This document shows, in pieces, positions 10,463 through 20,107 of a stretch of DNA of 64,000 nucleotides. The position numbers were made by a program, and so were the translations under genes. The stretch comes from Phytophthora colocasiae (Eukaryota; Oomycota; Peronosporomycetes; Peronosporales; Peronosporaceae), in contig JAGKQI010000059.1 in assembly GCA_018806915.1 (NCBI GenBank), positions 248,001-312,000 on the forward strand. The letters run 5' to 3'. The notes below the pieces were generated by a model. It did no database searches. It worked only from the letters and a program-made list of their open reading frames with translations, and was not told the origin of the DNA. Position 1 is the first letter of the stretch. The number at the start of each line of letters is the position of its first letter.

Positions 10463-11434
10463 CTACTGGGAGCCGTCGTTTCCCTGGGCAGAGCCCAAAG
10501 CGGGACCCGCGACAGGGTTGCGGCCATTCTGGCCGGCGCGCTCTTTGCGCAGAGGGCAGTTGGGCCTCAGGTGTGTGGGACTACCACACGTGTAGCACCG
10601 ACGAGTGCTCATACGCTGCACCGCAGCTCGTAGCTCGGCTACTTCATCTTCAGCATAGCTGAGGTCCATGGGTTCGGGTCCCCCGGACCCTGTGCTATTA
10701 GCACCGACCCTCGACAACTTAAAGTTGTGTTCAGCATTCAATGCCACGCTAACAGCGTCCTCGAAGGTGCGAGGATTCTGACGGAATGCCTCCGTCCTGG
10801 CCACGCCAGCTCGTAAGCCTTCCATGAAGATAGTCACAGTGACCACCTCAGGTAGAGGATCGGCAGCCATGCCGGCAATGAGCGTGCGCAGCTCTTGGAC
10901 ATAGTCCACCAGGTCCTTCTTGCCCTGTCGGCAAGCGAGGAAGCGTGACCGCACGCGATACGCCTGGTTAGGTGGAGCAAATACTTGCGTAAGCTTGGCC
11001 TTAAGCTCACCCCAAGTGGGGAAGGCCATTTCTACCGACGTCCCAGACGTCAAGGCCCATTCTCGTGCTCGACCTTCGAGCTTAGAGATGGCGAACGCCA
11101 CGCGTTGGCCTTCCAACTGGAGCATAGCGGCCCCCATGGCCATCTCGACCTCTCGGGTCCACAATAGGAGGTTCTCTCCTTCGTGCCCGTGAAAGGTCTT
11201 CACGCTGAGCGTGACGGGCTTAGCTCTCGGAGCGGGATTAACTCCTTTTACATTCCGCTGAATGTGCTCAACGAGAGCGTTCTCGTACGAGGCAAATGCC
11301 TCCAGGCGCGCGTTGACGGCCTCCGGCCCTTGAGACGCAAGGTGCGCCATACCTTCAGGGCCCAGCAAGGACGTAAGCTTGTTAAGCGTGTCCCGCTGAC
11401 TCGGAGTCAAGTGAGCGTATGCTTCTGGCTCCAT
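10463..11434 (-). CDS. gag: Element B Gag with CCHC zinc knuckle
   Basis: ATG 11434 is preferred over an upstream GTG, giving 323 residues. The N-terminal half is alpha-helical. A retrotransposon capsid-like domain follows ([41 protein letters not shown]). Near the C terminus is a single knuckle, [14 protein letters not shown], spaced C-x2-C-x4-H-x4-C. The TAG stop lies 39 bp before the annotated pol start and is in a different frame from pol. Confidence 0.9.
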   Translation of the reverse strand: MEPEAYAHLTPSQRDTLNKLTSLLGPEGMAHLASQGPEAVNARLEAFASYENALVEHIQRNVKGVNPAPRAKPVTLSVKTFHGHEGENLLLWTREVEMAMGAAMLQLEGQRVAFAISKLEGRAREWALTSGTSVEMAFPTWGELKAKLTQVFAPPNQAYRVRSRFLACRQGKKDLVDYVQELRTLIAGMAADPLPEVVTVTIFMEGLRAGVARTEAFRQNPRTFEDAVSVALNAEHNFKLSRVGANSTGSGGPEPMDLSYAEDEVAELRAAVQRMSTRRCYTCGSPTHLRPNCPLRKERAGQNGRNPVAGPALGSAQGNDGSQ

Positions 11435-11472
11435 TCTCACAGAGAAACAGTCTTCAACTCAGGAGTTGGATT

Positions 11473-11489
11473 GACTACAAGTGCTACCA
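11473..11489 (-). other. Primer-binding site of element B
   Basis: Two bases inside the 5' LTR, the - strand reads TGGTAGCACTTGTAGTC. A TGG start complementary to a tRNA 3' CCA end is the usual form of such a site. The tRNA was not identified. Confidence 0.6.
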
Positions 11490-11491
11490 GA

Positions 11492-11903
11492 TGCAGCGGG
11501 GCTGCGTAGGTGTGCACGGCACAGAGGAAGTTGGGTTGACTCGTAGAGTCCTGCTTGCAAGGCACTAGCCTTCGGTTCTATACAAGAACCAAGTAGTCCA
11601 CTAAATACGGGACTCTCACAATCAGTGTCCCTATAATAAAGGAACTAACACTAATTATGTAAAATGCAAACTGATTTTTATTTATTTTATTGCCCTAATC
11701 CTGAATGTAACGGATTTAGTATCTAACATACTAAATCCTAATCAAATGTAATGTGTGGCTCTGAGCTAACAGCCAGCAACTGGCTACATATGTGACGTGT
11801 GAGAAACACTATGTGTTGTACACGGATCTGTGACTTGTGACCTGGATGGTGTATACCACACCTATTGTAGCCAAGGCGCGCAGCGCCGTGTAACCCCGTT
11901 ACA
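11492..11903 (-). repeat. 5' LTR of element B
   Basis: This is the 412-bp partner of 4028-4439, 99.5% identical. It is followed on its outer side by the right TATGG target copy. Confidence 0.95.
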
Positions 11904-11908
11904 TATGG
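11904..11908. repeat. Target-site duplication TATGG, right copy
   Basis: Matches the left copy at 4023-4027 exactly. Beyond it the sequence resumes the interrupted antisense gene of element A. Confidence 0.93.
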
Positions 11909-12767
11909 CCCCCTATGAGAGGACGTGGGTCCTGGAGCTGCTCGAGATACGCAGCAGCTCCCGAGCCTTGCTCGGGGGGTAGTATCCCCGCTGGTGGGCA
12001 GAGTCCTCATCGTGTTGATGAGACTCACGTGCGACCGTTGGTGCGGTGCGCATTGGCTGTTGAGCAGCCTGAAAGAGCTCTTGCTGCTCATCGAGATCGT
12101 TAGTGATCTCTTGGGGCTCGCGGATGAGCCCCTCCTCCTCATCGGCGTCGTCGTCGATGTCGTCGGGGCCGAAGATCTCTTCGAGCTCCCTTCTCCTTGT
12201 CATGTCTTGACAAGGAGACAGTGAAGCATGACGCTTCTTGGAGTTGGTGCTGGGCACCTTCTCCTCTGCCAGAATGGCCCGGGCGCGTTCGCGCCCTTCA
12301 GCAAGTGTCAGATGTCTGACAGGTGGTGGCGTAGTGTCGCCACCACGGCCGCTGGTGTTGTCGGGAGACTTGGACGCGGTGTCCTTGTCTCCATGGTGCT
12401 CCTCCGTGGTCGGAGCACCCGCCGCAGGCTTGCCCTCGGTGTCGCCGTTGTCGCTCTCGTCGCCCGAGTAGATGACAAGAGTCGCTTCCTGTTCGGAAGG
12501 ACTCCAGGAACCGGGACTATGGCCCCTATACTCGAACCGAGGATTCGGTCGAGTATCAGGCGGTAGGGACGGAGACCTACTGCGCCTTTGGCTAGGGCTA
12601 GCCGTCGCAGCAGTGCTGCTGGGCGAGCTAAGAGCCCTGGAGGCCACATCGGTGGCCTCATGAAGTGCCGAAGCCTTGCCGCGAGGCTTGGCTGGCTTGG
12701 AAGTTGGCTTTGCAGCCTTCTTCCGTGAAGACGCTTGCGCGTCTGGGTTTGCACCCTTTGCAGACAT
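11909..12767 (-). pseudogene. Antisense gene of element A, 5' part
   Basis: ATG 12767 lies 171 bp inside the 3' LTR of A and opens a frame to TAG at 11913-11915. The protein is basic at first (RKKAAKPTSKPAKPRGK), then Ser/Pro-rich with SPSQRRSRSPS, then acidic (SGDESDNGDTEG; DIDDDADEEEGLI). Just before the element B insertion point, the frame that continues into the 3' part is a different one. The switch lies between an in-frame stop near 12011 and TAG 11913, and a C run near 11978-11983 is the likeliest site of a one-base loss. Another possible start is ATG 12877 in a different register. No known domain is recognised. Confidence 0.5.
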
Positions 12768-12925
12768 GTTGCTGGGCTTCCAAGGAAGCCTGGTACGCGT
12801 TGGCAGTGCGCCCTGTGCTCTGTGAGAGCAGAAGCCGCAGCGACTAGAGCTGGCGGCAGGTCGATCGATTTCGACATTGAAGAGAGAAATGTGAAAGGGA
12901 TTTTCTCTGGACGAGAGTCGAATCT

Positions 12926-12938
12926 AAGTGGGGGAGGA
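12926..12938 (+). other. Polypurine tract of element A
   Basis: AAGTGGGGGAGGA directly precedes the TG start of the LTR at 12939. This fixes the orientation of the LTR as a 3' LTR on the + strand. Confidence 0.8.
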
Positions 12939-13254
12939 TGTAACGGGGTTACATTGAAGAGTGACTTTAGTCACTCTTCCGAAGTGGATACATTTGGTGT
13001 GTCACACATAATGGTGACACGTGGCAGGTGGCTCCGCAGCCACCTATCACCTTCTATATAGGTTACACTATAGATATCTTTTAGTTTGCATTGCAGGCCA
13101 AGCTAACAAGTATCTATAATATATTCAGTCTTAAATCTACCTAATCTTTAGTTAGTCTCCCCAAGTCTTTGGGGACCGAGTGAACTGCCGTTCACTAGGA
13201 GTTTGTATACTCCAAGCCTTCCTCTGTGTGAAGTGCTGTGTGACCCCCGTCACA
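12939..13254 (+). repeat. 3' LTR of element A
   Basis: It begins TGTAACGGGGTTACA, the same 15 bases that open the LTR of element B; the rest is unrelated by eye. The proposed right end is TGTGACCCCCGTCACA at 13239-13254, a near inverted match to the start. A TATA-like tctatata lies at about 13053-13060. There is no second copy in the window to confirm the right boundary or a target duplication. Confidence 0.65.
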
Positions 13255-13477
13255 GCGCTGGAGGCTCTTGGCAATCGCACGGACGCTACGGCCAGCCTCA
13301 CTGAGGCCCTTCACGCTCTTCGCCGGTGATGGGGGGCCATACTGAAAGTAGGACAATGAGGCCAGTTCACAAATCTTGGCGCTATTAATTGCATAGTGAA
13401 ATCAAGTCAAAATTTGTGTCCCAAAGTTTTGTCCGCGATCACAACTCAACCGTCCACAAATCACAAAACGATCACAA

Positions 13478-14095
13478 ATGCCGGAGATGGACACTTTCCT
13501 GCAGCTAGATGCGAGCGGCCCAAACCTGGTGTACGACGACGACCTGGGGGTGGCTGAGACCGTGGACCTGGAAACACAGATTCGTCGCCATATAGCAGAG
13601 TCGAGCCAGGCTGATGCGCTCTTCAGTGAGCAGCTGTATCGCCCCGTAGGTGTAGAAGAAGAGGAGGAACAGGAGGACGTCATTTGCCACGATGAACACT
13701 TCAGTGCCGCCGAGTCGGACGAGCTGGAGCGCCAGCGTTATCTGCAACGAATCCTGTCAATCGAGAAGGGGATGCAGGAGGCGGACAACGAAGTTCAACA
13801 GCGGATCAACTCGATGAAACGTATCCTCGAGCTTAAAGATCCGGTGGAGCAGCTCTCGGATTATCTCGCACTCAAGCAGGAGGCTCGACGAGAGGACGAC
13901 GTAGACATTGTGCAGGACCTGGTACATTGCGCTAATCGCATGCGGAACGAAGAAGACAGTGAAGTTGCTATACTGGGGGCATTTTTCTTCCTGTGCGACA
14001 AACAACGACCTCGAGCGCGAGGAATGACGGCTATGCTTCCAGTTGTGGCGGCCATGATGGAGGCCGCCAACGGGATAGACCGAGCCCCGTTCTAA
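13478..14095 (+). CDS. Unrecognised acidic coiled-coil protein
   Basis: A single exon of 205 residues from ATG 13478, about 220 bp after the element A LTR. It is strongly acidic near residues 55-75 (VEEEEEQEDV). A helical, heptad-rich centre (residues about 80-140) is followed by a C-terminal segment ending in DRAPF. No signal peptide or membrane span is visible. The stop lies 64 bp from the convergent stop of topoisomerase III. No family is recognised. The conserved-looking composition and position next to housekeeping genes make it a real gene, but its role is unknown. Confidence 0.7.
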   Translation: MPEMDTFLQLDASGPNLVYDDDLGVAETVDLETQIRRHIAESSQADALFSEQLYRPVGVEEEEEQEDVICHDEHFSAAESDELERQRYLQRILSIEKGMQEADNEVQQRINSMKRILELKDPVEQLSDYLALKQEARREDDVDIVQDLVHCANRMRNEEDSEVAILGAFFFLCDKQRPRARGMTAMLPVVAAMMEAANGIDRAPF

Positions 14096-14159
14096 TAGAG
14101 GAGAATTGATTGTACGATGAAGCTTTTCATTACTCAATCTACGGGTACAACTACGAGCA

Positions 14160-17100
14160 TTAGGACCCCCATTCGAAGAAATCACATTGGCTTCCTTGTG
14201 GGTTTGGACACTTGTAAAACGTCCGACCTGCGTTTGCTCCATTTCTACAAGTGAGCAAGATACCAGGCAACCCGCAGTCACACACTGGCGTATCCTTTCC
14301 TCCTTCGTGGCCACCAGTAGGACGCAATGATGGCGCTGCTTGTAGGCGAGGCTGTGCCTCCATCTCGTCCTTCCATTCGAAGTAGCCGCAGCTGTCTGCA
14401 CCCTGGGAGCTGCAAGAGTAAAATTCACGATTTTGGTTCGGACCTGGCTTTCGAGTCGTGCGTAAGACGCATGGGTTGTTATGCCCTGAGCACTTCGGTG
14501 CATTTGATGTTCCAGTACTTCTTCTCGAGGCTGGCGGTACTCCAGCATGAGTCTCCGCAACCTCATCCTTCCACTGGAAGAAACCGCAGCTATCTGTCTG
14601 ACTACGCTGGCAGATGTAAAACTGTCGGCCCTTGTTCGGTCCTTCCTTCTTTACTGTTCTCTCTGCGCAGGGTTCATCATGACCAGGACAATTCACACTC
14701 GCGTTGGAGTCGGACACCCAAGAAAAAAAGTCGCACTTCTCAGCTTGAGGCAGGGGGCACACGTAAAACATCCTCCCCTTATTCGGCCCATCGCGAGTTA
14801 CCTCTCTCTCCGTGCAGACCAAGCCGTGCTGTTTACACCGCGGCACATCTGAGGCCAAACTTGGAGCAGGAGATGGTTGCGGATGTACCCGGGGAAGGTC
14901 AGCTTGCTGGCGTATTCCTTGTCGCTCGTGGGTGCCATTATCAATATTAGCACCTGTCCTCGGCCTTCCAAGTGTTGCATGATTTCTTGATCCACGAGGC
15001 CTTGCTTCTGTGCGATGAGGCTGCTGTGGTCTAGTGTCAGGTTCTGGGATATCGTTGACTGGTTGACCAAATTGCTCGGAAAATGTCAGGTCTAGCACAT
15101 TCGCGCTACGTCTTACTTCTAAGAAAATGTTCCTCATCTATGGGCAAATTATAGTCAGTGTCGGTTCGCCTGAGAAGAGGAGCCCGTGATACATACCTGA
15201 TCCATGCACGAGTCAACAACTTGACGGAGGGCTTTTTGCCCCAACGAAATCGCTTTACAGTCACTCTCCATCTGGCATGCATAACAAACAAACAATTAGA
15301 GCATATATATCGTAATGCCGGATGCATAACCAAACTCACCGCAGCACGAAGAACTGGTTTTGCCAACTCGAGTCCCATGTGTTCGTACGATAGAACCAAG
15401 GCCAATCCTAGTGTTGTAGGTTCGAATTGGGTATCGTTATTCACCTTGATCGCGTACTCACGCTTGAGAATGGTTCTAATGTGCTCAGCGATCGTGGCAT
15501 CTGTGCCGATGCCATTTGAATCCATCTTTGCAATCAGGTCAGCCTCCGACAGAAGCGGTGGCGGGTTTGTCTCTCCGTTAATCATGACGATGGCCGATGG
15601 GCAGAACACTTGGCCTTGTTGATACACTGGAATAGCCGATGCATTCCATTTCTCATACTTGTAAATATCCAAATAGTTCCTCTCCTCCACCATCAGACCA
15701 GATGCCGTAAAACTTTCGTCCAGCATTCTCATCACGACACTTGTTTGACTACCCTTCGCATCGCGACTACAGCACGCCAAGAAATGGAGAGTGACGAACT
15801 CGTACACCTTCTTCTCGTTCGGGTCCGACAGCGTATTTAAAGCAACACTCTTGGTGGGGTGAATCGGAGGGTGTGCTTGGTCGTCAGAGTTTCCGTGGCG
15901 AGGAGTTTCGTATTTCCCTCCATCGAGCAAATCCCGAGTGACGTAGTTTCCCCACTGGTGGTGGTTTTCGTGAAGCCGGATCAAGTTCATGAGGTCTGTG
16001 CCTTCTTTGAATTTGCTGGTCTCCGTACGCGGATAGCTAAGCAATCCCTTATTGTACAAACTCTCTGCTGCTTTCATAGTTGCCTCCGACGATATACGTA
16101 GCCACCGGGAAGCTCGCTTCTGCAACTCCACTGTAGTAAGTGGCAATGGCTTCCGCTTCCACGACGGTCGCTTGTCAATCGACTCAATAGTGGCCGTTTG
16201 GCTTTCCACAAGGCACTCATAGATACACAAACATGCCATCCTATCGAAAAGATGTCCACGCTTCCACTTGAATGTTGTGGTGGGGGAGTCTGGCCGATCG
16301 TTTTGCTGGTGTGTGACGCTGATATGGTAGAACGCCTCTCGCTCAAAGTTCTGGATTTTGAGAAACCGCTCCACCACAAAGCCGAGCGTAGGGAACTGGC
16401 AGGGTCCATAGCTGATGACATTCTTCTCCTGCTTGAGTGCTGGGAACCTGGTCTGGATGCGCATCGTTTGAAACCTTGTAAATGCCGCACCGATTCTCAA
16501 ATCGATTTCTGACCGAGCATCGACAGCCAGTGCAAGTCTTTCATCGGGCTCGACCAAATTCTGCACTGCATGGATAATATCACGAGGAATCAGTGCCGAG
16601 AAACGCGCACGGAGTACACGCAGCCTTCGGTTGGTCTTCTCGCAAATGCTTTTCACTTCGAACGCAATGTTCTCGCCCTCTCGATCGCAATCCAACCACA
16701 GAACAAGCCACTGTACAAATTCCTAATGATTAGACATCACTTATAATCATCGATAGCACTATATGCTGTACCTGGCAGTTTTTAGACTCTTTCATGAGCG
16801 TTTTCTCGATTTTCTTCATCGTATCATCACTGCGCACCTTCTTGACAATGCGAGCTGTGAAGAGCTCCACAGGGTCACAGGAGTACCAGCTTCTGAAACT
16901 TGTGTCAAAGTCCAGCTCCATAATGTGGCCTGTCACGGACGTGACGACCATCTGAACTTGCTGGCCTTGGATCTGGTAAGGGAACTCGAACAACGCATTG
17001 TATTTAGAGAGGCCGGCACGCTGGACAGGCAGAAAGTTGCGTTAGTGAGAGCTCCAAGGGGTAGAGACGCCTGTACGCACAAACACACACGTTGTGCGTG

Positions 17101-17169
17101 GCCTGAGGACAAGATATTGGCGATCTCCTTGGCCACCGACGGCTTCTCCGCCACATTAAGCACCCGCAT
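14160..17169 (-). CDS. TOP3A: DNA topoisomerase III (type IA), four GRF zinc fingers
   Basis: Five exons: 17169-17089, 17020-16772, 16722-15340, 15271-15197 and 15137-14160, giving 921 residues with all joins in frame. Type IA topoisomerases pass single strands through a transient nick; TOP3 works with RecQ helicases to resolve recombination intermediates. The Toprim domain has AEKPSVAKEIA at the N terminus and the acidic DCDREGENI. The catalytic tyrosine is in SYPRTET. The C-terminal exon encodes four GRF-type zinc fingers of the pattern CxxHGLxC...FYxCP...CxFFxW. That domain order fits TOP3-alpha rather than TOP3-beta. The start is 22-76 bp from the divergent pseudouridine synthase gene. 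Confidence 0.92.
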
Positions 17170-17244
17170 TACTGCAAGTTATTTCTTAATATGCGGATTT
17201 TGTATCAATTGGCTGAAAAAGGACTAAACGACCTTCACTCTGAC

Positions 17245-18476
17245 ATGAGTGGCTTCCTAAACGTGCGGAAGCCTGCGGGGCTGACGTCGCACCAATGTGT
17301 GGGGGCCATGCGTCGGGTGTTCGACACACGACAGGTCGGACATGGCGGGACGCTAGACCCGATGGCAACTGGCGTCCTGACGATGGCGGTGGGGCGTGCC
17401 ACACGTTTCCTGCAGTACCTGACGACTGGCAAAGAGTACACGGGTTCGATCTGCTTGGGAGTCACTACGGACTCGGATGATATTACAGGCAATATTCTGA
17501 CAGAGAGGCCAGCTCCATGGATTGATGAGATGATGGCAAATTCGACGCTACAGAGGTGACTGCAATGTACAATAGGGAGAGGTCGGCTGGATTCTAACGG
17601 GTAAAATACTTATTAGGTTCATTGGAGAAATCGATCAGATGCCTCCGAGAGTCAGTGCCATTAAGAAGGACGGTGTAAGGCTGTACAAACTGGCGAGAGC
17701 GAAGAAGGTGAAGGTTGTTTGTAGTGTATCTAACTGTGAAGGGCGAGCTAACAAGTGTTGACAGGACTTCAATGTCGAGCCGAGAAGAGTGCTTATTGAA
17801 AGTATTGATGTGACCAAGTTTACGGAAGGGGATTTTCCGGAGGTTAGTGGCAGTTGTGAGGATTTTGTTGCTGTATGAGGCTGATTTTGATAATTGCGTA
17901 GATGGATGTTGACGTTGTTTGTGGAGGAGGAACTTACATTCGATCCATTGCACGTGAGTGCGGCGAAGCGCTAGTTGTACCACTTGAGCACGTAGACTCA
18001 ACGTGCAACCTGCGCAATCCTGCTGGTGAATTCTGTGTTGGAGGTACGCTGACCAAACTGGAACGAACTCGGAGTGGTGCTTTCACAATCGATGACAGTC
18101 TTGACCTCGACGAAATTCGAGGCAAAGTGGAGGTAAGCTTATTCCCCGGTTTCATGGTGGCAAGACTGTATCTAACATCAATATATTCTGCTTGAAATAG
18201 GAAGGAAAATCTCCGCTTTATTCAATCGAGAGCGTGCTCCAGCACCTTCCTTTTGCAGAATTGCCTCTGCGTACTGCGCAGCACTGGTTGAATGGTGGTA
18301 TGGTAACTGTCCCTGCAGAAGATATCGAATTTGCGTGCCACCAACGCAAGGAGCTTACCGGCGGCGATCCAATTCGCATTTACCACCCGTCCTCAACGGC
18401 AATGCTTGGCATCGCACAAGTGGACCCGCAGGACCAGCACAAGGTATTCTTCCTCAGGAAGCGTTTATTCATCTAA
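17245..18476 (+). CDS. TruB/Pus4-family tRNA pseudouridine synthase
   Basis: Five exons: 17245-17555, 17617-17707, 17765-17842, 17902-18132 and 18201-18476, giving 328 residues. TruB/Pus4 enzymes make pseudouridine 55 in the T loop of tRNA. The family motif is clear: KPAGLTSHQ, then GHGGTLDPMATGVL with the catalytic Asp, then RFLQYLTTGKEY. VVCGGGTYIRSIARE in the fourth exon is the second conserved block. An upstream in-frame ATG at 17191 would add 18 residues but lies only 22 bp from the divergent TOP3 start, so 17245 is preferred. The stop is 28 bp from the convergent ATPase stop. Confidence 0.88.
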
Positions 18477-18504
18477 AAAGGTCGGTATTCTCTTCCTTCA
18501 GAAT

Positions 18505-19992
18505 CTACTCGAAAGATGGGGCGACGTTGTTGCGGCTCTGTTGCATCAAGTTTTGCAAGCCAGCGGCCATTATGGCAGCAAACATGTCTGGATCGATTGA
18601 CATCCCGGGACCACCAGACGTACGCCGAGTTGGTTTTTCCTCCTCCTGGGAGTTTTCGTACGCATATGCTGTTGCACCAGTAGGCTGGACCATGGTTCTA
18701 GCTTCGTCAAAATCAGCCATCGACAATGGGCGCATTGTAGGAGCTTCAGGCTGAGCGGCCTCGTCGTAAATCTGGGGTTTGTCATCTTCGGCTGTTCGGT
18801 TCTTTGCAGCTTCTTCTGCTGCCGCGCGGCAATTGTCGATATGTTCCCGAAGCGGAATCATCAGCGCAGCGCGGCACAGCTCCTTCAGATCGCTACCGCT
18901 ATAGTACATCGTGTCACTAGCAAGGTTGGCGAAATCGAACTTGTCATCCACTTGCTCCGTCTTGAGCTGTAACCGCAGAATCTTCTCGCGCTGTGGTCTA
19001 TTGGGCAGTCCGATTTCAAAAGTGCGCGGCATCCGGCGGAGAAAAGCAGGATCCACATCTCCCGGACGGTTGGTCGCGCCCATAACAATAACGCCAAAGC
19101 CGCCGTCATCTTCGTTGCTCATTTCAGTGAATCCGTCCCACAACGCCAGGAATTCCTACATCAAGAAAGTTAGATCAGCACGCAGTTTCAGAGAATCGGT
19201 GATTTAACCCAAAGAAAATGGTACTCACCGTTTTCATGGAAGAGAATGTCGGATCCGATACTCCACCTCGCTTGCCCATGAACGAGTCCACCTCATCGAT
19301 GAAAATGATGCACGGTGCCAATTTCCTTGCCAGCGAGAAAGCTGCACGCACAAGCTTCTGCGATTCACCGAACCATTTGCTCATAATGGTACTGATCTTC
19401 AGGTCGATGAAGAAGGCTCCAGACTCCTTGGCAATGGCCTTGGCCATCATAGTCTTACCCGTGCCAGGCTTTCCATAGAGCAGAATTCCCTTGGGGACAG
19501 TGAGCAGCTTTCCGCGCGAGGCGAAGAACTCGGGACTCTTGAGCGGCAGCACCACCAGGTCGTGGATATCGCGCTTCTGGCGTTCCAACCCACCGATGTC
19601 GTCGAACGACACGTCGATGTCCTGCGGGTCCACGATGTCTCCGGCAATGACATTCTCAAAGTAATTGGTGTTGAACACGCGACGGCCCGTGCGTTGCAGG
19701 CGGTTCTGTAGCTTGGCTTGGCTGTCTTGGCCCTTGCTCCAGTCATCCATCATGGGTTTCAGTTGCTGCGTATATAAACATTAAAATGCAGTTAGAGTGA
19801 CGACACCATGACATCATCAGAGAGTCCGAGACTTGCCTTGTAAAGGTACTTGGACGCCTGGTACATGGTGTAAAGCATCAGACCGTCCAGGACCATACCG
19901 AGTAGCTCATCCTTGGCGGAGATAGCGCTGCTGTCATTGGACGATGCCTGTTGCTTGGACGACTCCGCGCTCTTACTGCTGCTGCCGCCCAT
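18505..19992 (-). CDS. Msp1/ATAD1-like AAA ATPase
   Basis: Three exons: 19992-19837, 19765-19229 and 19155-18505, giving 447 residues. Msp1/ATAD1 removes mislocalised tail-anchored proteins from the mitochondrial outer membrane and peroxisomes. Seen here: Walker A (YGKPGTGKTMMAKA), Walker B (IIFIDEVDSF), sensor 1 (GATNRP), and the LRRMPRTF arginine-finger region typical of this clade. The N terminus, MGGSSSKSAESS, fits an N-myristoylation signal. A weakly hydrophobic helix (MVLDGLMLYTMYQASKYLY) follows. The C terminus has an extra acidic and Gln/Met-rich tail. The first intron uses a GC donor (AAG|GCAAGT), the only one that keeps the frame. Confidence 0.88.
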
Positions 19993-20107
19993 CGTCGATG
20001 ACGAGTATGTTCAGCTGTGGTCGAGAGAATGAATAAAAGTACTCAATTAAGTTTTGAAAAAATTACAAGTATGATACGACTCTATTCCTCAAATAATAAT
20101 AGGAAGG

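Larger units (their letters stand above)
4028..11903 (-). mobile_element. Ty3/gypsy chromodomain retrotransposon B, full length, nested in element A
   Basis: The element is 7876 bp, read right to left: 5' LTR 11492-11903, primer-binding site at about 11489, gag 11434-10463, pol 10424-about 5830, antisense gene, polypurine tract 4440-4451, 3' LTR 4028-4439. The LTRs differ at only two sites (T/C near 4133, G/A near 4325), so the insertion is young relative to A. It has a perfect TATGG duplication. Pol is open from protease through integrase, but the chromodomain is in another frame, which suggests one indel after insertion or in the source copy. Confidence 0.95.
1..13254 (+). mobile_element. 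Ty3/gypsy chromodomain retrotransposon A, 5' end outside window, interrupted by element B
   Basis: This element reads left to right: pol (1-3543), a non-pol stretch holding an antisense frame, a polypurine tract (12926-12938) and a 3' LTR (12939-13254). Element B (4028-11903, with its TATGG duplication) is inserted in the non-pol stretch, so the two flanks 3544-4027 and 11904-12938 were once contiguous. The 5' LTR, gag and protease lie left of the window. Two lesions other than the insertion are visible: a stop codon in RT, and a one-base shift in the antisense frame near a C run at about 11978. The right LTR end is inferred from an inverted terminal match, because no second LTR is available for comparison. 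Confidence 0.85.

Noticed and set aside
13255..13345. Short frame after the element A LTR (LEALGNRTDATASL...)
   Set aside because: It ends within about 80 bp at a stop, has no ATG, and could be chance or a remnant. Not enough to call a gene.
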